Source: Kibdelosporangium persicum
Lineage (GTDB): Bacteria; Actinomycetota; Actinomycetes; Mycobacteriales; Pseudonocardiaceae
NCBI RefSeq assembly: GCF_013280595.1
Contig: NZ_JAAATY010000010.1
Coordinates: 124,001 to 188,000, forward strand
DNA: 64,000 nt
Direction: 5' to 3'
In this document: positions 1-8,380 of the stretch, one piece after another
How the letters are laid out: each line of letters begins with the position of its first letter
Numbering within the stretch: position 1 is the stretch's first letter
Position numbers and translations under genes: made by a program
The notes under the pieces: generated by a model
The model's database searches: none
What the model was told of the DNA's origin: nothing
Seen by the model: only the letters and a program-made list of their open reading frames with translations

Positions 1-337
1 GGGCCGAGGGTCGTTCCTCGGCGTTCGGCGTGCCGTACATCAGGCGGTAGAAGGCCGGGTGCTGCAGGCCGAACCCGATGTGGTCCGCCCAGCCCCGGCG
101 CAGATCCGCGAGCGGGTCCGCGGAGGGCCTGCGGGTGCGCTTGGTGGCGAGATAGCGCCTGAAGCCCTCCGCCGCCACGGCTTCGAGCAGTTCCTTCTTG
201 TCGCCGAAGTGGTGGTAGACGGTCGGCGCGGTGACTCCGGCCGCCTGGCACACGTCCCTGATCGAGACCTGCTCGGCGCCGACCTGCTCCAGCAGTGCGG
301 CGGTGGCGGCGAGGATCTCCTGCCGGGTGTCGCTCAT
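1..337 (-). CDS. TetR-family regulator, 3' end cut by window edge
   Basis: Reading left from the ATG at 335-337 gives at least 112 residues without a stop; the rest lies beyond base 1. The first ~50 residues form a TetR-type helix-turn-helix: an EILAATAALL helix 1, then VSIRDVCQAAGV and the recognition segment TAPTVYHHFGDKKELL. The start of the variable ligand-binding domain follows (FGLQHPAFYRLMYG). It diverges from the molybdenum hydroxylase operon, so it probably represses that operon through the inverted repeat at 383-401. A TATACT hexamer 9-14 bases upstream of the ATG suggests a nearly leaderless transcript. The family call is firm; the target is inferred from position. Confidence 0.85.
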   Translation of the reverse strand, partial: MSDTRQEILAATAALLEQVGAEQVSIRDVCQAAGVTAPTVYHHFGDKKELLEAVAAEGFRRYLATKRTRRPSADPLADLRRGWADHIGFGLQHPAFYRLMYGTPNAEERPSA

Positions 338-359
338 ATAGCAAGAGTATAAGACTCCC

Positions 360-401
360 TTGTTTTCGCTTTAAGGGTGTTATATACCTAACGACGGTAT
401 A
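360..401 (+). promoter_or_regulatory. Promoter with overlapping TetR-type operator for the Mo-hydroxylase operon
   Basis: TTGTTT (360-365), a 17-base spacer and TATACC (383-388) make a sigma70-like promoter, followed by a ~45-base leader and the ribosome site AGGAG six bases before the GTG at 444. The -10 box is also the left arm of an inverted repeat TATACC-N7-GGTATA (383-401). A repressor bound there would cover the -10 and the start point. Its owner is most likely the divergent TetR gene. Visible sequence supports the repeat; the function is inferred. Confidence 0.55.
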
Positions 402-443
402 GAGCGGCCTGTAACGAAGCTAGCCAACTGGCAGGAGACTTCG

Positions 444-1022
444 GTGACACCTCAGAGATCGGCGTACACTCGCCGCACCGTCCTCAAATCCACCGCCGCG
501 GCCACGGCGGTCACCCACCTCACGTCCGCCCCGGCCATCGCCGACGACGGCGGGACCTCGGAGATCACCCTGTCGGTGAACGGGCAGCGGCACCGTGTCG
601 CCGTCGAGCCGAGGGTGACGCTGCTCGACGCGCTGCGCGAACGGCTCGGCCTGACCGGCACCAAGAAGGGCTGCGACCGGGGCGAGTGCGGCGCGTGCAC
701 GGTCCTGGTCGACGGCGAACGCATCAAGTCCTGCCTGACCTTGGCCGTGATGCGGCAGGGCGCCGAGATCACCACGGTCGAAGGGCTCGCCCGGGGTGAG
801 GAACTGCACCCGGTGCAGGAGGCGTTCATCCGGCGCGACGCGTTCCAGTGCGGCGCCTGCACCCCCGGCCAGATCATGTCCGCCGTGGCCTGCATCAACG
901 AGGGCCACACGGGTTCCGAGGCGGAGATCCGCGAGTGGATGAGCGGCAACCTCTGCCGCTGTGCGGCGTACCAGAACATCGTGGCCGCCGTCGCCGACGC
1001 CGCGAAGGAGACACCACGATGA
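444..1022 (+). CDS. Tat-exported [2Fe-2S] subunit of a molybdenum hydroxylase (PaoA/YagT type)
   Basis: This 192-residue small subunit would shuttle electrons between Moco and FAD in a xanthine-oxidase-family aldehyde or heterocycle oxidoreductase. An N-terminal RRTVLK twin-arginine motif with a hydrophobic stretch ending in APAIA indicates Tat export. The plant-type ferredoxin cysteines are seen in GCDRGECGACTVLVDG, and the second cluster domain in FQCGACTPGQIM and GNLCRC. The GTG start has AGGAG six bases upstream. Its stop overlaps the next ATG (ATGA), so the three subunits are translationally coupled. The layout small-FAD-large matches YagTSR/PaoABC. The substrate cannot be told from sequence. 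Confidence 0.92.
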   Translation: MTPQRSAYTRRTVLKSTAAATAVTHLTSAPAIADDGGTSEITLSVNGQRHRVAVEPRVTLLDALRERLGLTGTKKGCDRGECGACTVLVDGERIKSCLTLAVMRQGAEITTVEGLARGEELHPVQEAFIRRDAFQCGACTPGQIMSAVACINEGHTGSEAEIREWMSGNLCRCAAYQNIVAAVADAAKETPR

Positions 1023-2002
1023 GGAACTTCGGCTACACGGTCGCGAGAACTCCGGAGGACGCGGTGCGGATCGCCGCGGGCACAAGGAACTCGACGTTCG
1101 TGTCGGGCGGCACGGACCTGCTGAACCTGATGCGGGACGGCGCGCAGGCCCACGATCACCTGGTGGACATCAACCGGCTCGACCTCGCCGGGATCGCTGT
1201 CGACCGTCAGGCGCTGCGCATCGGCGCGCTGGCCAGGATGCGCCACGTGGCCGAGCATCCCCTTGTACGCCGGGAGTCCCCGGTGCTGTCGGAGGCGCTG
1301 CTCGCCTCGGCGTCCCCGCAGGTGCGCAATATGGCCGCGATCGGCGGGAACCTGTTGCAGCGCACCAGGTGCGGGTACTTCCGGGACGCGGGCTCGGCGT
1401 GCAACAAGCGTGTCCCCGGGAGCGGGTGCCCGGCGATCACCGGGTACAACAGGGGGCACGCGATCCTCGGTGGCAGCGACCACTGCATCGCCACGCACCC
1501 GTCGGACCTGGCGGTGGCGCTGACCGCGTTGGACGCGACGGTGCACCTGCTCGGTCCGGACGGCGCCCGGGCCGTGCCCATCGCCGACTTCTACCTGCTG
1601 CCCGGGAGCACTCCGGAACGCGAAGTCGCGCTGCGCCCCGGGGAGCTGATCACCCGGGTGGACGTTCCGCGCACCTCCCTCGCCGCGCAGTCGCGCTACC
1701 TGAAGCTGCGTGACCGGGCCACCTTCGAGTTCGCCGTCGTGTCGGTGGCGGCGGCGCTGCAGATGACCGGCCGCACCGTGCGGGACGCGCGGCTGGCGTT
1801 CGGCGGCATCGGCACCCGCCCCTGGCGGGACACCAGGGCCGAGGCGGTGTTACGCGGCCGGCCGCTGACCGAGACGACGATCGCCGAAGCGGGCCGCGTC
1901 CTGGTCCGGGACGCCAAACCGCACAACGACAACAGATTCAAGGTCGAGCTCGTACAGCGTGCGCTGGCACGCGTCCTCAGCGAACTGGGAGGCGTCCGAT
2001 GA
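1019..2002 (+). CDS. FAD-binding subunit of molybdenum hydroxylase (PaoB/YagS type)
   Basis: This 327-residue medium subunit starts at the ATG overlapping the previous stop. FVSGGTDLLNLM and later AAIGGNLLQRTRC are the FAD-binding segments of the family. A cysteine-rich stretch (RCGYFRD, ACNKR, GSGCPAI) resembles the extra [4Fe-4S] loop known in PaoB-like subunits but absent from many xanthine dehydrogenases. HPSDLAVAL and the C-terminal CO-dehydrogenase flavoprotein region (FGGIGTRPWR) follow. It should receive electrons from the 2Fe-2S subunit and pass them to an external acceptor. Only the 2Fe-2S subunit carries a Tat signal, so export would be as a folded complex. Confidence 0.92.
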   Translation: MRNFGYTVARTPEDAVRIAAGTRNSTFVSGGTDLLNLMRDGAQAHDHLVDINRLDLAGIAVDRQALRIGALARMRHVAEHPLVRRESPVLSEALLASASPQVRNMAAIGGNLLQRTRCGYFRDAGSACNKRVPGSGCPAITGYNRGHAILGGSDHCIATHPSDLAVALTALDATVHLLGPDGARAVPIADFYLLPGSTPEREVALRPGELITRVDVPRTSLAAQSRYLKLRDRATFEFAVVSVAAALQMTGRTVRDARLAFGGIGTRPWRDTRAEAVLRGRPLTETTIAEAGRVLVRDAKPHNDNRFKVELVQRALARVLSELGGVR

Positions 2003-4161
2003 CCGGGTTGGTCGGCCGAGGTGTGGCGCGGGTGGACGGCCGGGCGAAGGTCACCGGCGCGGCCCGCTACGCCGCGGACAACGAAGTCACCGGTGTGCTG
2101 CACGGCCACCTGGTGCTCAGCACGGTGGCCCGTGGGGAGATCACCGAAATCGACACGAGCGCGGCGCTGGCGCAGCCCGGCGTCGTCGCGGTCTACACCC
2201 ATCGGGACATGCCGCGGCTGACACTGCCGTCCTTCCCGTTCCTCAAGGGTTTCCTGCCGTTGCAGGATGCCCGGATCCACCACAATGGACAACCAGTCGC
2301 CTACGTGGTGGCCGAAACCCTGGAACAGGCGCAGGAGGCGGCGAACCACGTGCGCGTGCGCTACCGCGCCGAGCGGCCGACCGCGCACCTCGCCGACGCG
2401 CTCGGCGAGGCGTTCCTGCCGCGCCCGTTCCGGGACAGGCCCAACGAGTTCACCCGCGGTGACGCCGCCGCGGCGCTCAAGGCCGCCGAGGTGCGGATCG
2501 AGCAGGACTACACCAGCCCGACGATGCACCACAACCCGATCGAGCCGCACACCAGCACCGCCGTCTGGAACGGTAATTCGCTGACGCTGTACGAAAGCGC
2601 GCAGGGGATCATCTTCACCCGCGGCGTCGTGGCGAAGGCGTTCGAGGGGTTCGGCGTGCGGCTGGAGGACGTCCGGATCATCTCGCCCTACCTGGGCGGC
2701 GGTTTCGGCGCCAAGGGCCCGACCTGGCCGCACACGCTGATCAACGCGGCGGCCGCACGGGCGATCGGCAGGCCGGTCAAGGTCGTGCTGACCCGGGCAC
2801 AGATGTTCACCATGAACGGCCACCGCGCCGAGTACCGCCGAAGCCTGCGGATCGGCGCCACCCGGCAGGGTGTGCTGACGGCCATCGTCGACACCAGCAC
2901 CGGACAGCTGACCCGTACTGAGGAAAGCATCTTCAACACCAGCGATTCCACGCTCAACCTCTACGCCTGTCCGAACGTGCACGTGCGGCAAATGGGCATA
3001 CGGCTGGATCTGCCGTCGTCGAGCTACATGCGATCACCGGAGACGACCGCCCACTTCGGACTCGAGACCGCGATGGACGAACTGGCCCATGAGCTGGGCA
3101 TCGACCCGGTGGAACTCCGGATACGCAACCTCCCGGCCACCGGCAACACCGGCAATCACCTCCAGGAGTGCTACCGGATGGCGGCGAAGGCGTTCGGCTG
3201 GGCCCGGCGCGATCCCCGGCCGCGGTCCATGCGGGACGGGAACGAGTACGTCGGCTGGGGCGTGGCCACCGAGACGCACACGTACTCCGTGTTCCCGTCC
3301 AGCGCGGGACTCACCGTCGGCGTCGACGGCCGGGCGACCCTGCGGGCCGCGACCCAGGAGATCGGGACCGGCACCTACACGGTGATCACCCAGGTCGTCG
3401 CCGACGGGCTCGGCATGCCGATCGAGCACGTCACGACGCTGCTGGGCGACACGACGTATCCCCCGGCGTCCCTGTCCGCGGCGTCGGCCACGATGGCCAG
3501 CGTGATCGGCCCGGCGTCCCACGCGGCACAAAGCGCACGTGACGCCGTGATCGCGCTCGCCGTCGCCGACCCGCGCTCCCCGCTGCACGGCGTGCCCGCG
3601 CAGGACGTCGTGGCCGAGCGCGGGTACCTGTTCCCCCGCGGTGACCGCGGCCGCAGGGACACGTACCACGGCGTCATGTCCCGCCACGGCCGTCCCGTCG
3701 AGGTCACCGGCAGCAAGCAGAACACGGGTGGACGCTCGCACGGTGCGGTGTTCGTGGAGGTCCGGTTCGACCCGCGCCTCGCCGCGTTGCGAGTGAGCCG
3801 GGTGGTCGCCGCCTACGACCCGGGCCGGGTGCTCAACCACCGGACCGCCCACGGGCAGGTGATCGGCGGCGTGACGTGGGGCATCGGCTTCGCGCTGATG
3901 GAGCACACGGTGGTGGACCGCAACACGGCGCGGGTGGTCAACCCGAACCTGTCCACCTACCTGGTGCCGGTCTGCGCGGACACCCCTTCGGTGGAGTCGT
4001 TCTTCGTGGACCGCCCGGCGGAGGACAGCACCGCACTCGGCGCCCGCGGCTTCGGCGAGACGCCGGGAACCGGGGTACCCGCCGCGATCAGCAACGCGAT
4101 CTTCCACGCCACCGGCCGCCGCCTGCGCGACGTCCCGTTCACCCAGGACAAGCTGCTGTGA
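1999..4161 (+). CDS. Molybdopterin-binding catalytic subunit of molybdenum hydroxylase (PaoC/YagR type)
   Basis: This 720-residue large subunit overlaps the FAD gene by ATGA. The N-terminal aldehyde oxidase hammerhead domain (VDGRAKVTGAARYAADN) is followed by the Moco-binding domains. YLGGGFGAKG is the molybdopterin-binding glycine motif. Near the C terminus, ARGFGETPG places the catalytic base glutamate at about residue 687, followed by PAAISNAIFHATG. All hallmark residues are present, so the enzyme should be active. It ends the operon and converges on a secreted hydrolase gene. Such periplasmic-type enzymes oxidise aldehydes to acids; the true substrate is unknown. Confidence 0.92.
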   Translation: MTGLVGRGVARVDGRAKVTGAARYAADNEVTGVLHGHLVLSTVARGEITEIDTSAALAQPGVVAVYTHRDMPRLTLPSFPFLKGFLPLQDARIHHNGQPVAYVVAETLEQAQEAANHVRVRYRAERPTAHLADALGEAFLPRPFRDRPNEFTRGDAAAALKAAEVRIEQDYTSPTMHHNPIEPHTSTAVWNGNSLTLYESAQGIIFTRGVVAKAFEGFGVRLEDVRIISPYLGGGFGAKGPTWPHTLINAAAARAIGRPVKVVLTRAQMFTMNGHRAEYRRSLRIGATRQGVLTAIVDTSTGQLTRTEESIFNTSDSTLNLYACPNVHVRQMGIRLDLPSSSYMRSPETTAHFGLETAMDELAHELGIDPVELRIRNLPATGNTGNHLQECYRMAAKAFGWARRDPRPRSMRDGNEYVGWGVATETHTYSVFPSSAGLTVGVDGRATLRAATQEIGTGTYTVITQVVADGLGMPIEHVTTLLGDTTYPPASLSAASATMASVIGPASHAAQSARDAVIALAVADPRSPLHGVPAQDVVAERGYLFPRGDRGRRDTYHGVMSRHGRPVEVTGSKQNTGGRSHGAVFVEVRFDPRLAALRVSRVVAAYDPGRVLNHRTAHGQVIGGVTWGIGFALMEHTVVDRNTARVVNPNLSTYLVPVCADTPSVESFFVDRPAEDSTALGARGFGETPGTGVPAAISNAIFHATGRRLRDVPFTQDKLL

Positions 4162-4172
4162 CCGCGTCGACG

Positions 4173-4196
4173 TCGCCTTTTGTGGTCAGAAGGCGA
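4173..4196. terminator. Convergent hairpin between Mo-hydroxylase operon and hydrolase
   Basis: A 7-bp inverted repeat TCGCCTT / AAGGCGA (4173-4179 and 4190-4196) sits just after the large-subunit stop and overlaps the final codons of the opposite gene. It is short and lacks a T-run, so termination is only plausible. Confidence 0.35.
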
Positions 4197-5634
4197 TTCC
4201 CACGCCGGCGATCCGGCTCCACGTACGCTCTTGGGCCGCCGTCATGGCCGGCCACGTGACATCGCCCGGCCGGGACCGAACGCGTGTGAAATACGAGGAG
4301 GGACGGTACGCAGGATCGTAGAAACACCCGCCGCCATACGTGTTGTCGAACGTTCCGCATAAGTTCGCGATCGAGTGCGGGGTCGGCTTCCGGCCGGTGC
4401 GTACCCATGTGTCGAGGGCGGCGATGGATGTGGCGTACTCGGACACACTCAGCTCGTCGTGCTCGGATTCCCTGGTGAATGTCTGCACGAGACGGCCGTC
4501 CTGCCGTCCACTGTGGATAGTGGCGTGGTAGGCGGCCTCGTGTTCCACGAAGACCGACGGGTCGTCGATGGCGTGCAGAGTAAGGATCGGAAGGGAGACT
4601 TGGCCGGTAAGGTCGCTGTCGTAGGAGAGGTCACGGCGTGCGGTGGGGTCGGCCGAGAAGCGTGCCGCGCCCGCGTTGAGGGCCCTGTCGTCGTGTGAGC
4701 CCGTGTAGCGCACACCCTCGTTGCTGAACGGGTTACGGCCACCAAGCCGGTTCCACACGATGTCCTGGAACAGGAAGGTCGCGTACTGCAAGTGCGTCGG
4801 CAGCGAACGTTCCGGAATCCTTGTGACGGCGGCGATGTCGTCCAGACTGCGTTGCTGTGACGGAGTTCGCGCGGCCGGTTCGGAGGCGATGCCGGTGCAC
4901 TCCTGGAGACGGTCGAGCACGTCGTCTGGTGTCAGCGTGGAGTCCCGGGGCAGCCCTTGCCACAACGGGTACTGGGGCTCCGTCGGGCGAGGGAGGTTGC
5001 GGCAGTAGTACTGGTAGACCACACGCAGATCCACGCGGTGGTTGTAGCCGCGGGAGCCACCGGCCAGCAGACCGCTGGTCAGCAGGACTCCGTCGTAGGC
5101 GCCGCCCTTTCTGCCGTAGGTCTCGGCGACCTTGGCGGCGACGTTGCCACCGAAGGACTGGCCATGCAGGTAGGTACGGTCGGGCCGGCCGAAACGGTCG
5201 ACGAACAGGCGGCGCACGTTCTCCGTGTCCGCGGCGGCCATCCTGACCCCATAACCGCCGCGGCGGTACGAGGAGCCGGCCCAGGCGTATCCCTCGTGGA
5301 CCATCACCGACCACTCGGCCAAGTCCTCTGTGGTGGTTGAGGGATCGTAGGACGCGGCGGGCCCGCCGTGGGCGTGGACGACGAGCGATCGGTTCCAGCG
5401 CTTCGGTATCGCGATCGTGTAGTAGGCGCCGCTGGTGTCCTGGCCGGTGTAACAGGTGGCCTTGCCTGCCAAGCCGGCCGGACACGCGGTCACCTGTGGT
5501 CGCGTTGTGCTCGCGTGCCCGGGCGTGCCCACCAAAGCGGTGGCGAGTAACGCACCGAGCACCACCTGACGGCGCCAACGGAGAGTCGACTGACCGGATT
5601 TCGTCAAGGAACTACCTTCCGGGAGGCTGATCAT
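4186..5634 (-). CDS. Secreted alpha/beta-hydrolase (tannase/feruloyl-esterase-like fold, substrate unknown)
   Basis: This gene encodes about 482 residues. A signal peptide (WRRQVVLGALLATALVGTPGHAS) precedes the mature protein. The alpha/beta-hydrolase core is seen in VVHAHGGPAASYD (oxyanion region), the nucleophile elbow YLHGQSFGGNVAAK, the acid region LHAIDDPSVFV and the catalytic histidine in SEHDELS. Six or more cysteines in the mature part suggest disulfides, fitting an extracellular enzyme. The start was taken at ATG 5632-5634, which gives a compact signal peptide; an upstream GTG at 5655 is possible. It is a single gene convergent with the Mo operon, and no partner hints at a substrate. 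Confidence 0.75.
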   Translation of the reverse strand: MISLPEGSSLTKSGQSTLRWRRQVVLGALLATALVGTPGHASTTRPQVTACPAGLAGKATCYTGQDTSGAYYTIAIPKRWNRSLVVHAHGGPAASYDPSTTTEDLAEWSVMVHEGYAWAGSSYRRGGYGVRMAAADTENVRRLFVDRFGRPDRTYLHGQSFGGNVAAKVAETYGRKGGAYDGVLLTSGLLAGGSRGYNHRVDLRVVYQYYCRNLPRPTEPQYPLWQGLPRDSTLTPDDVLDRLQECTGIASEPAARTPSQQRSLDDIAAVTRIPERSLPTHLQYATFLFQDIVWNRLGGRNPFSNEGVRYTGSHDDRALNAGAARFSADPTARRDLSYDSDLTGQVSLPILTLHAIDDPSVFVEHEAAYHATIHSGRQDGRLVQTFTRESEHDELSVSEYATSIAALDTWVRTGRKPTPHSIANLCGTFDNTYGGGCFYDPAYRPSSYFTRVRSRPGDVTWPAMTAAQERTWSRIAGVGIAF

Positions 5635-5689
5635 GAGCACTCTCTTGAGGTCCACGACGCGTCGCGGACGGGTCCGTACGAGGACACCG

Positions 5690-6031
5690 TCAGCTCACCG
5701 TCGACGAGCCCGCGCGCCCCGGTATGCGGAGGCGGGCGAGGGGGACGTGGTGCTGTCCCGCGTGGATGTCGCGGTCCCGCAACGATCCCTGGCTGACCGG
5801 GCGGGGGAAGGAGATCTTCACGACGTTGAGCGCCGGGATGCGGAACAGCTGGACCGTGCTCCGCTCGACCCGGTACAGCTCCGCGATCACGCGCTCGTTG
5901 AGGAACGACTCGTCCGCGGCGATCCGGTACCCCTCGGCGTCGCGCATGAAGAGCTCCATGGTGACCCAGAACGGGCCGGCGTTCTTGGAACGGACCTCGT
6001 GGGCGAGGTCCGCGAGGGTGGTCTCAGGCAC
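5690..6031 (-). CDS. DUF4387 protein, AtuA partner
   Basis: This 113-residue protein starts at a GTG overlapping the AtuA-like stop by 8 bases. The central sequence (LADLAHEVRSKNAGPFWVTMELFMRD) is typical of DUF4387, a small domain that nearly always follows or is fused to AtuA/DUF1446 proteins. The overlap implies equimolar synthesis and a two-protein complex. The biochemical role of the pair is not established. It is the last gene of the MFS - dehydrogenase - AtuA - DUF4387 operon. Confidence 0.8.
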   Translation of the reverse strand: MPETTLADLAHEVRSKNAGPFWVTMELFMRDAEGYRIAADESFLNERVIAELYRVERSTVQLFRIPALNVVKISFPRPVSQGSLRDRDIHAGQHHVPLARLRIPGRAGSSTVS

Positions 6032-7406
6032 GGTTCTTCTCCCCCGTCTCGGTGCGGAACAGGCTCGTGGGGCTGGCGCAGTCCACGACGTGGTTGAGTA
6101 CGAACTCGTACGCCGCGCCACGTTCGACCTCGGCGGGCGAGGTCGCGAACGCGAAGCTCGGCAGGTAGTCCATCCCCGGCGTCGGCAGGTGCAGCATCAG
6201 CGGGTTGGCGACCTTGGCGACTGCCGTGGCGGTCGCCTGGTCGGGCGCGTTGACGAGCAGCATGACGCCCACCTCACGCGGCGGCCCGCTCTCCGGCTCC
6301 AGGTCGCCCAGCACCGCGTTGTGGCCGTAGAGGCGCAGATCGAAGGCGTACTCGTCGTCCGCCAGCCCCACTGTCTCGGCCACCCGCTGCTTGATCATCG
6401 TGCGCATCAGGTCCGCCCACGCGTCGATGTCCGCGAGGACGACCGGGTCCCGGACCGCCGAGAACGACATGGTCTCGTAGCCGGTGATCCGGGCGCCTTC
6501 CAGTTTGATCGTGTACTGGTCCGCGACGTGGAACTTCGACCCCTCGACGCGGACGATCCGGTCGTCGACCGCGGTGTAGCGCGCGTCGCGGACGTCGAGC
6601 GTGCCGTCGGGCTCTCGCATCTCGAACGGGTTCGCGGTCTCGTAGAGCATGTGGGCGGCCACCGACATCGGCGTGCACGACACCGTGGGGTCGAGCGGCT
6701 CGATGGTGAAACCGTCGGCGTCGATGGTGGCGAGGACCCCGCCCGCGCGCGGGTTGCTCGTGCACTGACCGCCGCACTCGACGATCTTGGCGGCGTGCCA
6801 CGTGGGCCCGGCGGGCATCCCCACCATGAGCGGGTACGCGGCGGCCACCGCGGTGTCGGTGGCCCGGCCGGCGAACACGACCTGGGCACCGGCGCGGAGC
6901 GCCTCGACGATCGGTTCGTGCCCCATCACCCCGACGATGTGGGTGCAGCTCTCGAGTGTCCCGGCCCGTAACTCCCCCAGCGGTGGCAGCGGGTGGATCC
7001 GGCCCGCGTCGAGGTGTTCCTTCAGGTCGGCCGCGTCCTGCTCGCTGTAGATCCTCGCGACCTTCAGGTCCAGGCCTTCCTCGGCCATCACCTCGGCGGC
7101 GATCCCGGCGACCCAGTCGACGCCGCTGTCGGTGCCGCTCGTGCCGCAGGAGCCCACGATCACGGGTATGCCCGCGCCGGACGCGGCCGTCAGCAGGCTG
7201 CGCAGGTCGCGGGCCACCGCCTTGGCCGTCGTCTTGGGCGTCGCCGTCCCGAGGTAGTAAGGACCCGAGTCCGTGGACCCGCCGTCGATGCTGATGACGT
7301 CGGCACCCAGTGCGATACCGCGCTCGACCGTCGCGTGGTCCCACCCGGCGCCGAGCATGCCGCTCGGCGACAGGATCCGGACCGACTTGACCCGTTGGCT
7401 GTGCAT
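6024..7406 (-). CDS. AtuA/DUF1446 family protein
   Basis: This 460-residue protein is full length for the family. It shows SPSGMLGAGWD near the N terminus, the acidic ISIDGGSTDSGPYYLG segment, GSCGTSGTDSGVDW and CGGQCTSNP. AtuA proteins were named from acyclic terpene (citronellol/geraniol) utilisation in Pseudomonas, but the family is broad and its reaction is unclear. Here it is cotranscribed with a 2-hydroxyacid dehydrogenase and an MFS importer, and is followed by its usual DUF4387 partner. That suggests uptake and breakdown of a small hydroxy- or branched carboxylic acid. No acyl-CoA carboxylase subunits of the full terpene pathway are present. Confidence 0.82.
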   Translation of the reverse strand: MHSQRVKSVRILSPSGMLGAGWDHATVERGIALGADVISIDGGSTDSGPYYLGTATPKTTAKAVARDLRSLLTAASGAGIPVIVGSCGTSGTDSGVDWVAGIAAEVMAEEGLDLKVARIYSEQDAADLKEHLDAGRIHPLPPLGELRAGTLESCTHIVGVMGHEPIVEALRAGAQVVFAGRATDTAVAAAYPLMVGMPAGPTWHAAKIVECGGQCTSNPRAGGVLATIDADGFTIEPLDPTVSCTPMSVAAHMLYETANPFEMREPDGTLDVRDARYTAVDDRIVRVEGSKFHVADQYTIKLEGARITGYETMSFSAVRDPVVLADIDAWADLMRTMIKQRVAETVGLADDEYAFDLRLYGHNAVLGDLEPESGPPREVGVMLLVNAPDQATATAVAKVANPLMLHLPTPGMDYLPSFAFATSPAEVERGAAYEFVLNHVVDCASPTSLFRTETGEKNRA

Positions 7407-7425
7407 GGTCCTCTTTCTGTGCGTT

Positions 7426-8370
7426 TCAGTTCACTGCGAACCGTGGCCGGCCGTCCAGCGCCGCCACGAGTTCCTCGGCCCCACGGCGGCCCGCGGCGGC
7501 TCGTGCCTGCGCCGTCTGCCCTGCCATGTGGGAGTAGACGACGATGCCGTCCACACCGCGTAGCGGACTGCTGGGCGGGAGCGGCTCCTCGCCCACGACG
7601 TCGAGTGCGGCGCCCGCGATTTCTCCCGCCTGTACGGCCGCGACGAGTGCGTCCTCGTCAACGATGGGGCCGCGTGCGGTGTTGATCAGCAACGCCGTCG
7701 GCTTCATCTGCTTGAACGCCGATTCGTCCAGCAAGCCGCGGGTCCGCTCGGTGAGCGCGGTGTGCACCGAGACGTAGTCGGACGTGGCCAGTAATTCCGG
7801 CAGCGCCATGAACTGGACGGCGGGGTCGCTGCGCAGCTGTGCCGGCACGTTGGTGGTGCAGACGACGCGCATGCCGAACGCGGATGCCAATGGCACCACC
7901 GCCCGTGCCGATGCCCCGTAGCCGATCAGTCCGAGCGTTGCGCCGCGCAGTTCGTGTCCGTCCTCGCGTGGCCAGTGTCCTTCTGCCACGCCTTGTGCGG
8001 ATTGCACGAGACGCCGGGCTCCCGCGAGCAGCAGGCCGACGGTGTACTCCGCCACGGCGTTGGCGTTGATACCGGGCAGGTTGCTCACGGTGATCCCGAG
8101 CCGGGCCGCGGCGGCGACATCGATCGAGTCGTAGCCCACGCCTGTCCGGACGATGGCCCGCAGCTGTGGCGCGCGGGCCAGAACGTCTGCTGTCAGCGGT
8201 TCGTTGGCCACCAAGGCCCCATCGATCCCCGCGAGCGCCGCGGCGAGTTCGGCGGGATCACGCCGACCGGCCATGGGCAGGTGCACGGTCTGGAGCCCGG
8301 ACCGTCGCAAGAACAGGTCGACCTCGTCACCGGGACGCAGGTAGTCCGTCGTGATCAGGACGCGAGGCAC
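7426..8370 (-). CDS. D-2-hydroxyacid dehydrogenase (NAD-dependent)
   Basis: This 314-residue protein starts at GTG 8370 with GGGAG five bases upstream. The hydroxyacid dehydrogenase architecture is intact: a substrate domain with VRTGVGYDSIDV, a Rossmann fold with GLIGYGASARAV, the catalytic arginine in NTARGPIVDEDAL, the glutamate in DVVGEEPLPP, and histidine in YSHMAGQTAQ. It would interconvert a 2-keto acid and D-2-hydroxy acid with NAD(H). It sits 10 bases after the MFS gene and 19 before AtuA in the same operon, so the hydroxy acid is probably the imported compound or an intermediate. Confidence 0.87.
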   Translation of the reverse strand: MPRVLITTDYLRPGDEVDLFLRRSGLQTVHLPMAGRRDPAELAAALAGIDGALVANEPLTADVLARAPQLRAIVRTGVGYDSIDVAAAARLGITVSNLPGINANAVAEYTVGLLLAGARRLVQSAQGVAEGHWPREDGHELRGATLGLIGYGASARAVVPLASAFGMRVVCTTNVPAQLRSDPAVQFMALPELLATSDYVSVHTALTERTRGLLDESAFKQMKPTALLINTARGPIVDEDALVAAVQAGEIAGAALDVVGEEPLPPSSPLRGVDGIVVYSHMAGQTAQARAAAGRRGAEELVAALDGRPRFAVN

Positions 8371-8380
8371 GTCTTCTCCC

